Part shown: in pieces, positions 43,301 through 52,300 of the stretch
Layout of the letters: each line of letters starts with the position of its first letter
Position numbering within the stretch: the stretch's first letter is position 1
DNA from: a virus
Virus record (IMG/VR): IMGVR_UViG_3300027969_002424
Span: 62,001-126,000 of that record
Length of the DNA stretch: 64,000 nt
Reading direction: 5' to 3' (one strand)
Made by a program: the position numbers and the translations under genes
The notes under the pieces: model-generated
Databases searched by the model: none
What the model saw: the letters and a program-made list of their open reading frames with translations, nothing else
Told to the model about the DNA's origin: nothing

Positions 43301-46300
43301 ATATATTCAAATAATAATATTAAACTTTTGTTTCTAAAAATTAATAATTCATTTGTATAGATTTCTTCATTTAACGCACGAACTATGTAACGTGTTTCAG
43401 TTGACGGGTATGAATCGAAAGGAGTAGTATCAAAGAAGTTATCTCCAAACCCTAATCTAGCACTAGGATAATCCCATAGTACAGATGAAAATTCTATTGT
43501 GCCGTTATCTAACCCTATTCTTGTCCACAATCCGTCTGCGCCATATATGTATGTTTCTCCGTTGCCAGAACCATTAGATATTACTTTTACAATTGTTCCT
43601 GCTGCTACTTCTAATGTGGACAAATCTGCATATAGAGGAACTTGTATTGATGCTTTAGTAGCATCATTGTACCCAGTTGCCCACCAATTTATATAATACC
43701 AATATTGTGTAGTGTCAAATGCTTCCCCGGTTTCTGTTAAGAAAACTGGGTTCCTAATTTCTGCGATTGGGAATTGAGCAAGTACCGTATTAGCATACTG
43801 TAGGTAATTCTTTAACGCACCAAATCTATCATAAAAGAAACCTTGTCTTGGTCTAGATAGTACGCCGGTTTGTACTGCTTTTGGCAACAATGGGTCCGGT
43901 ACTACACCACCTGCATTATCAACACCACACATACTATCTAGCATTCTATTGTACAGTCCAATTGGTTGATCAATACCAACTGCACCACGATACTGATATC
44001 CAGCACCAGATCCCGGTGTTCCTGATAAAAAGTCATCAGCGTAATTAGCACGAATTAAACTATATTGATTATGTGGAACATCGTTGTTGGATCCTGTTGC
44101 ATAACCAATATTTAGAACCGTGTCATTTGCGTTAATATATGCAAATGCATTGTATAATGCATAAACACTTGGTAACAATGGTGCAAAATAAGTTATACCA
44201 GTTGCTTGTGGTTGTATTATATAATATTCTAATACGGTATCAGATAATGTTTTACCTAATTTTTCAAATATTATATTTGTATTTCTTGCCCAGAAATAAT
44301 AGATAGGGGCAATCAACCCTTCAGCATTTATTACGCCGCCTACTGAATAATTATCTATGTTGTACGGGACTCCTGGGCCTGTATACTGTGACGGAGGTAC
44401 ATTGCTGCTAATCCATGAATATACAGCTACATCACTACCTGGGAATACACGACCCCACCATTGGCTATTGTATGAAACATCATTTTGATGATAGTTCATA
44501 AATCTAGTATTTGAAGTATCGAACCACAACTGCCCCACTTTATCACTTGACCATACGATACCACCTTGTGTATCTGCTGGGCTGTTATATCCCGCAGGAT
44601 CATTATTTGATGTGATATCGATATTCTCTGCTACTGCTCCTAGTAATTTTCCTTGCAATGGGTCAATATAATCTAGATTTTCTAATGTGTTATTAGTTAA
44701 TGCACTAAACAATTGAATATTGAATATTCCATTAACGTCAACGACCGGGGCAGAACTTCTGTATACAGCCCAATCTGGCGTACTACTTTGACTTACATAA
44801 GTAATAACTTGCCCATTGTATCCTGTGTTAGGAACAAAATTAGGAGTACCAATTGTTACATGATTACTATTAAAATCTAATGCTGTTCCATAATATGGTT
44901 GAGTGCCATAGTCTAAGTCCTTAGAATTAGTACTTTGTGCATAAACAAAGTTGCCTGGATTATCTATGTTTTCATTGTATGCTGACAAATAATCAAACAT
45001 ATAAACAGCGCCTGCATTAGTGAATACATCTATCCACTGAGTAGCATTATTGTCAAAGACTGTATCATTGTCTAATTCATCGTCAGTAAAATCAAATGTA
45101 GTTGAAGTATAACGTGCACCAACCGGAGCGCTTGCGATAAACGAACCACTGTAGGATTTATCAAATTTTACTACGGTTCCAAATTGAGTTCTACCGTCTA
45201 AATGTGGACACATTATCTTTTGTGTTTGTGTATATATTGTAATACCAATTTCACTTAACGTAGCGTTATCAACCACTGACAATGATAATTTGTTTCCAGC
45301 TGTTCCAATTGTAGTATCAACTAATGATATTACTAATTTACCATTAAGTGTAGTTGCATACACATTTGGTATTGAAACAATGTTTATACTTGTAGCAGCA
45401 GAAGTAGCATCACCAATTGGCAATATTACATTGAATCCATTAATTAAAATATTTCTAGGTGCTGTGATAGTGCAAGTAGTATCACCAACAATCATTCCAT
45501 ATTTTTCACCAGCATTAGTATATCTATGTACTGCACCTTCGTAATTTTTATCACTCAGTTCGTACGGGGCACCAATCAATATTTCATTTGCATATCTATT
45601 AACATCTACACTAGTACCAAATTCTACACCAACTCTTGGTGTTTCTTCGTTAGTTAGTGTTTGTGTTAACACAAAATTGCTACCACTGATATTAATTAAG
45701 TCACCTGCATTTATTGTAGGTGATTGTGAACTATAAACATACAATGAAGAACCAGTTACTGCATATGTATTATCATCTAGTGATGTTCCATTAACTGACA
45801 CAAACAAAGGAGTAGTTTGTACAGTAACTGTCATACTACCAGACGCGGTTATTAAGTCAATAGGTGCAGTTGCATCACGAGTCAACGCAATTCTAAATGT
45901 AGTACTTGTTGGTTTATCATAAACATAATAAACCGTATCCGCAGCTATTGCACCTGCTGATATCAATGTACCAGAAAATACTACAGGATCGTTTACACTA
46001 AACCCTGCGCTACTACTGACAGTAATTCTATCAGTTGTGCTATCTGTAGCAGTTGCAGTTTGTGATACCGTAGTTGGAGTCCAGGCTAAAGGAATTACTA
46101 TTGGTATAAACGGTTGATTGCTAGTTCTTGAAATTGTATTCTGAACAGTTCTAGAGAACACATAAGTATAACCATAGTTAGCAGTGTTTACATCATAATC
46201 TTTATACGGAGTACCTACTACAACGGTATCACCGTAGTAATCAGTTGCAATAGAGTACCCAAACGTATCCCCACTGACTAATCCAGCTACAGTAATTCTA

Positions 46301-49300
46301 GTAGAATATTCGTATAAATCTGTTAATGCAGATTTGCGATAAACATAAACATAATTATTGTCTATGTCAGAAATATATAACCAAATTTGATCACCTGACA
46401 ATGCAGTTGAAGTTCCCCATGTAGTAACACCAACTGGTGCTGCAATAGTTTGATATAAATCTAATGTGTTAGATAAAGTGGTGTTTATTAACTGATAAAT
46501 GTAAACATTAGGCGAACCAGTTGGTTCTGAAATCACAAACAAATCGTCAATATATGTTATGTTAGACCCAAATGAAGCACCATGGGTCAAAGTTTGAATT
46601 GAACTGTAAGAGTTTGAATCAGAATAATATCTATATCTATTAACTGTTCCAGCACCACTGTCACCAATTAAATATCCTAATGTGTCTGTATATGCAACTG
46701 CACTACCAAAATTATTGCTACTTAATTCAGTAATCTCATTGGTATATTGATAGTTTAAACTCTTGCGATAAACTGCCCAGCTACCATCATTGTTAGTGTC
46801 TACCCATACTTTTAATTTATTAAATTCATTGTCTAATAAAGGTAAGTTTATGATTTCTGGTGCAGTAGCTACGCGCTGATTCTGCATTCTGAAACCAACG
46901 CCTTGTCCAGTTAAACTAGTTATGTTAGGGTCAAGTGAGAGATTAATGATTACTCTATTTGTATCTACCACTGCTGCAACGATATAATAATTATCAATTG
47001 CAACATCAAAATTAACAATTGCAAAAACTTGATATACTGTTAAGTTATGTGCTTGATTAAATCTTATTGTTACTGTGCCATTCAAATTATTTTGTGCTGC
47101 AATCACCGAACCTAGACTAGCTGGAGTATATACTTTCCAATCTGATAGATAGTTAGCTAACCAAGCATAATCACGTACATAGAACTCAGTTATTGGTATT
47201 GTTGTTCCAACTGAGTTTTGTGCTGTTGACAATCCAGAGTAATAGTAACTAGCCATTTTAACATCATCGTAATTAACATATCCTGCCGTAGGATACAACT
47301 CAGATGGGTATGTATTAGCTATAGTAGGTAATATATCAACGTCAGTTATTGGACGACCATAATTGAATACGCTATATATAGGCACTTGCTGTTGTACGCC
47401 ATTTATAGCAATACCATTAGTTAATCCTACAATACTAGGGTTACCAGTTAATTCCGTTTGGTTCAATTTGAATTGAATGAAGTTATTATTTAATACTCCT
47501 CCAAACTCACCTGACTTGATAGCCCAATTTTCATATAACTCATAATCAATGCCACCTTGCGCTAGTGTTGCACCTTTAAATGCACTTGCTGCATTTAATG
47601 TACCTTTATCTTTTATCATATTTTTATAAACATTGACTTGAGTGATATCAGTCAAATCAGCCAATGCCATATAATCTCTTGGGCGATATCCAATTAAACT
47701 AAAACTTAATAGGTCAGCATCATTTTCTAAATTAGCCCTATTCACATCATAGTACAATGTACTTTCGTATGAACGAGTTTGACTATTAGGTAATAATCCT
47801 TTTTGTATTTGATCGTAATCTGTTTGCAACCATTCTTGCTCATCAAACGTTTCTTTTGCTTGAACAATAGTTATAGCAGTCCAATATCTATTTTTATATT
47901 TTACAATTGAACCCTGAGTGTATTTTACTTCTCTGGTCCACTCTTGAATGTTATCTTGATTAAGGATGAATCCATATGCATCTACTGTTCCGTTCCATTC
48001 AGCAGTTTTTGTACCACGCACAGTGATACGATTTTGACGCAAACCTGTAACTAAATTGTAGATCACATCATTGAATAATGTTAAGTTATTGAATACGATG
48101 CCATGTTCAATATTGCTGATGTTAAATTGACCATATGATATAGTATCACCGTCGTTTAATGCTGTTACTGTAAATGCAGTACCGTCACGAACAACAGACA
48201 TGTCTGTGCCTGATATAGGATATAGATTCTGATTTAATATAAAATTAAATTGTTGCAATGTTAATGGTTGAACAATAGAACTTTCTTTGTTTATTGAAAG
48301 TATTTTTGCTGCAGGATTTATAGAAGTTATACTACCAACTGCCCATCCAGTCTGTGCCCAATATAAGAATTCAGCAATCATCTGATTCCAATTGATTGGA
48401 ATACCATTTTCTATCTCATCAAATACAACACCTTTTTGTATTAGATATTCGCCGTAGCTAACTAAAAATTGTGATACTTGTTGAACCGTGTAAAATTCAG
48501 TTCCATATGGAACTGTTACTGTTCTATCATAGAAGTCAGTTGCTACTCTTACAGTAAGGTTGTCAACAGTGATAGTTTCAACTGCTGGATTTGGTTTAGG
48601 TGCTAATACTTTGAAGTATGCATTAGTCTGACTATTTCCAAATACTTTATATCCACGATCAGTAACTTGTACTATTACACCACTATAAACTATTCTATCA
48701 AACGGTTGATTTTCGTATAATAATACTTGATAGCTTTCATCAGGAATTAATAATGAACTATTATTACTGTTGGCAGAACTCTTTTCAACATAGAACTTTA
48801 ACAAATTCTTATCGCTAAAACCAGCTAAACGATATACTAAACGAACATCTAAATTATTTAACAAGGTAGTTATGTTTGTAGTTGCATCAACTCCAACTTG
48901 TTTTTCATAATCAACAATCCAGTTGATATAACTGGTTGCAGGAGTACCTGAACCATATATTGGTATATCACTTATAATCAAATGATTTATGTTGTTTACT
49001 AAGAATTGATTGAATTCAGCATTGTATTTGTAATTGTCAACATCTACTCCTAAATTAAAGAAGTCTGCTGGCTTAGTTACTGCTAGTATACGCATCAAAT
49101 CAAATGGCCAAGTACTACTTCTACGGTAGCTAAACTCTGCGGGCCCTACATCACCTACGACCCAATCACGTTGAAATGCATTTTCATCATATGCCCCTAC
49201 AATAGAAATTAGTGGTGATACTAAATTTCCATTGCTATCAACTGGGATAATTTTTAATAAATCAGGACGAGCATAATTAGGTTTTATATAAGAATTACCG

Positions 49301-52300
49301 TTATTCCAAACTAATCCTTCAGCTAAATCTTCCCAAAGAACTAAGTTATCACTAGTGTATGGTGCTGCACCATATCTAGTTTCCCACCATGTTGGTTTAT
49401 TAGCAATGCCTAACATTTCCCATGGTGTTTGATCTGGGGTTGAAGTATCGTAATAGTACAGATATAAACCTCTAAAATATCCTTGCTCAATTGGCTGGCG
49501 ATTTATCTTGTTGCCACTGTCAACATAGTTATAACTAAATTGATTATTCTTATTGTAAAACTGTGTCTTGTAATCTATTCTATTTTGCCCTACCCAATTT
49601 AAGAAAGATTCACTATATATTTGTAAAAATTCATCGTAAGTATAACCTGTTTCTCTAAAGAATCCAGGTATTATTACACCTTCATATGAACCAGCCGGGA
49701 CTGTTTCACTTAATTTTAAATTATTATAAACACGGGTTTCATATTCAAGTAACACTTGGTCTCTGAAGTCAACTAATTTACCTGTACCAGGATTATAATT
49801 TCCATATAATTTAGTAAAAGAACCGTCATGTCCTACAATGAAATATGTTTCTGGATTATATGCTGTATCTAATACTACCGCAGGTACCGTTGCAGGATAT
49901 AATCCTAATTTAGTAGGAGTATTTGGTGCATAGCTACCATATGTTTGATTATATTCGTTTACTGTAATTTTGTCATTAGGTTGTAAATCAGTAGTGACAG
50001 TTAGTGTAGGACTATCTATACTAATAGTATAATCAATTCCTTTAATTAATTGAGTTTGTTTTTCGTTACGAGTAAGATATACCAAAACTCCATTATAATT
50101 TGCTGTAGTAAAATTATATATTTGACTCAATGGGTATATACTAGTATCTAATGAATTAGCAAAAGAATATGTATTAGTAACATATGGTGCTTTTGCTGGA
50201 ATCATGTCACTCCAGAAAAACGGTTGTTCATTATTACGTGCCGCATTCATTTGAATGATTGCGTTATCTAGCATTTGAGCAGGGGTTAACATTGTGCTAT
50301 AGCTAGAATTATTAATTGTATCAATTAATAGATTTTTAAAAGTAATATACTGTCTGCTATTGTATAATAGTGCATCAATTACATCATGTGTTTGGTTTCG
50401 TAAAAATACCCCAGGCAATACAAGCGAAGCACTATTCTGTATTATTCTATTACCCCATGGTACTAAATTACCTAAATCACGATAATTATTTGCCCCAAAT
50501 ACTTCACCGGTTGTATTTGGATTGTTAAAGAAGATGCTTTGATATTGTCCACGAATGTCGCCAATGTTAGCAGTAGTTATATCTTCATTGAATGGATTGT
50601 TATTCAAATTATCAGGGATTTGATAATATGCTGTATTACTTACTTGATCACTTAATACTAAAATTTGTATTACTGTTTCTACTGCATCAAAATTAAGAGG
50701 AATATTAACTGTGGTAGTAGTATTGGTAGTTGTTACCGTGTAATCAGTATTAGGTATATAACGATTATTAATGTACACTTGTACAGTAGGCCAATTAGTT
50801 TTTGTAGAACTCATCGGAGAAACATCACATGTAAATGTGTACACCGGAGCAACTATCGTCCAATCAAATTCAAATATTTGATATTGAACACTAGGAGAGA
50901 CTGCGGTTTGCCAACCTAATGATCTCACATAGTTAATACGGTCAGTGTAATTATATACATATCCGGTGTTAACTTTTTGTGTTATTGCCGTAGTGCCATT
51001 GACGTAATTAAAAGTATCTAAATTTAAAGAAACATCAAAACTAACATCCCCAATATTGTCTATTGAACTATAACGTATTGGGAAACCTAAATATATATCA
51101 TCAGTTCCTGAACCTATTCCATATCTAAACAATGTTGAACCAGTGAATGACGTACTAGTATATACTAGAGGGTCACTAAAACTTATACCGTTTTCATCAA
51201 ATATATCAAACTTTGGTGGTTGATTTACAGTTGTCTTTTGTTGTCCTGCATACCAATTGTTCCCGTCAAAATAAAAATCTTTACCTATGTTATTGTATCC
51301 GCGATATACAGCAGTTTGCTCATCGGGTAATACTAATCCATCTTCAGCTTCAAATAAAGTAATTACTGGAACACCATATGGTGTAGTAGTTGAAAATCTT
51401 GCTATATAGATTTTATTTCTTATGTTTGCTGTTGTGTCAACTGAAAATACTACTCTAGCACCGTCAAAAAGTGCATAGTTATCTAATGGAGTATCTGCTG
51501 TAACTACAGACGCAATTGAGGTCCCATCTATTATAGATTGACTATACCAGGTAACCGTTATAATTGTGTTTGAGCCCACGACTGAAACATCACTAACTAA
51601 AGTAATAGAAGGCAATACACCAATCGTATCTGTTATATATTGATTGACTTCAAATAACCCAGACACCCCGGTTGTAGGAACAGTTATAGTGGTAGAATAC
51701 GGGTATATAGAAGTAGTCATTGTACCACTAGCGGTGGTAAGAATAACAGATTCTCCGCCTTTTAAAGTAGATACAGTTATTAAATTACTAGCAATATCAG
51801 TAATATAATAAGTAGTTCCGGATATTATTCCACCAAAAACAGTGCCGCCAAAACTTATAGTATCATTCACATGCAACGTAGCGGTACTACTCAATAAAAT
51901 TTGATTGGTTACTGCATACGTTGTAGTTGCTGTTATACTAGTAATCGGACCAGAGACAGGTGCTATTATTGCATCGTATGTTGTCCAACCTGCTACATCT
52001 GGATAGTATCCACTCTGTCCTGCTACATAGGTAAATGCGTCAGTTGTTCTAGTATCAAAAAAATCTACCGGACTTTTTCCTACTGAACCAGAATCAAATA
52101 ATTTTAAGTTAGGATAAAATTCAATTATTGGTCTTTTTGCTTTATTAGAATCAGTAGTATATTCTGTTATTAGTGCAGGAGTGTTGTTGTATGCAGCAGT
52201 AGCATTAATAACATCTATGTGAAACCAACGATTACTTCTTGACCATGCATTTCTATTAACTGAATTTCTAGCAATGGTTATGTAATCTGGATTTATAGGA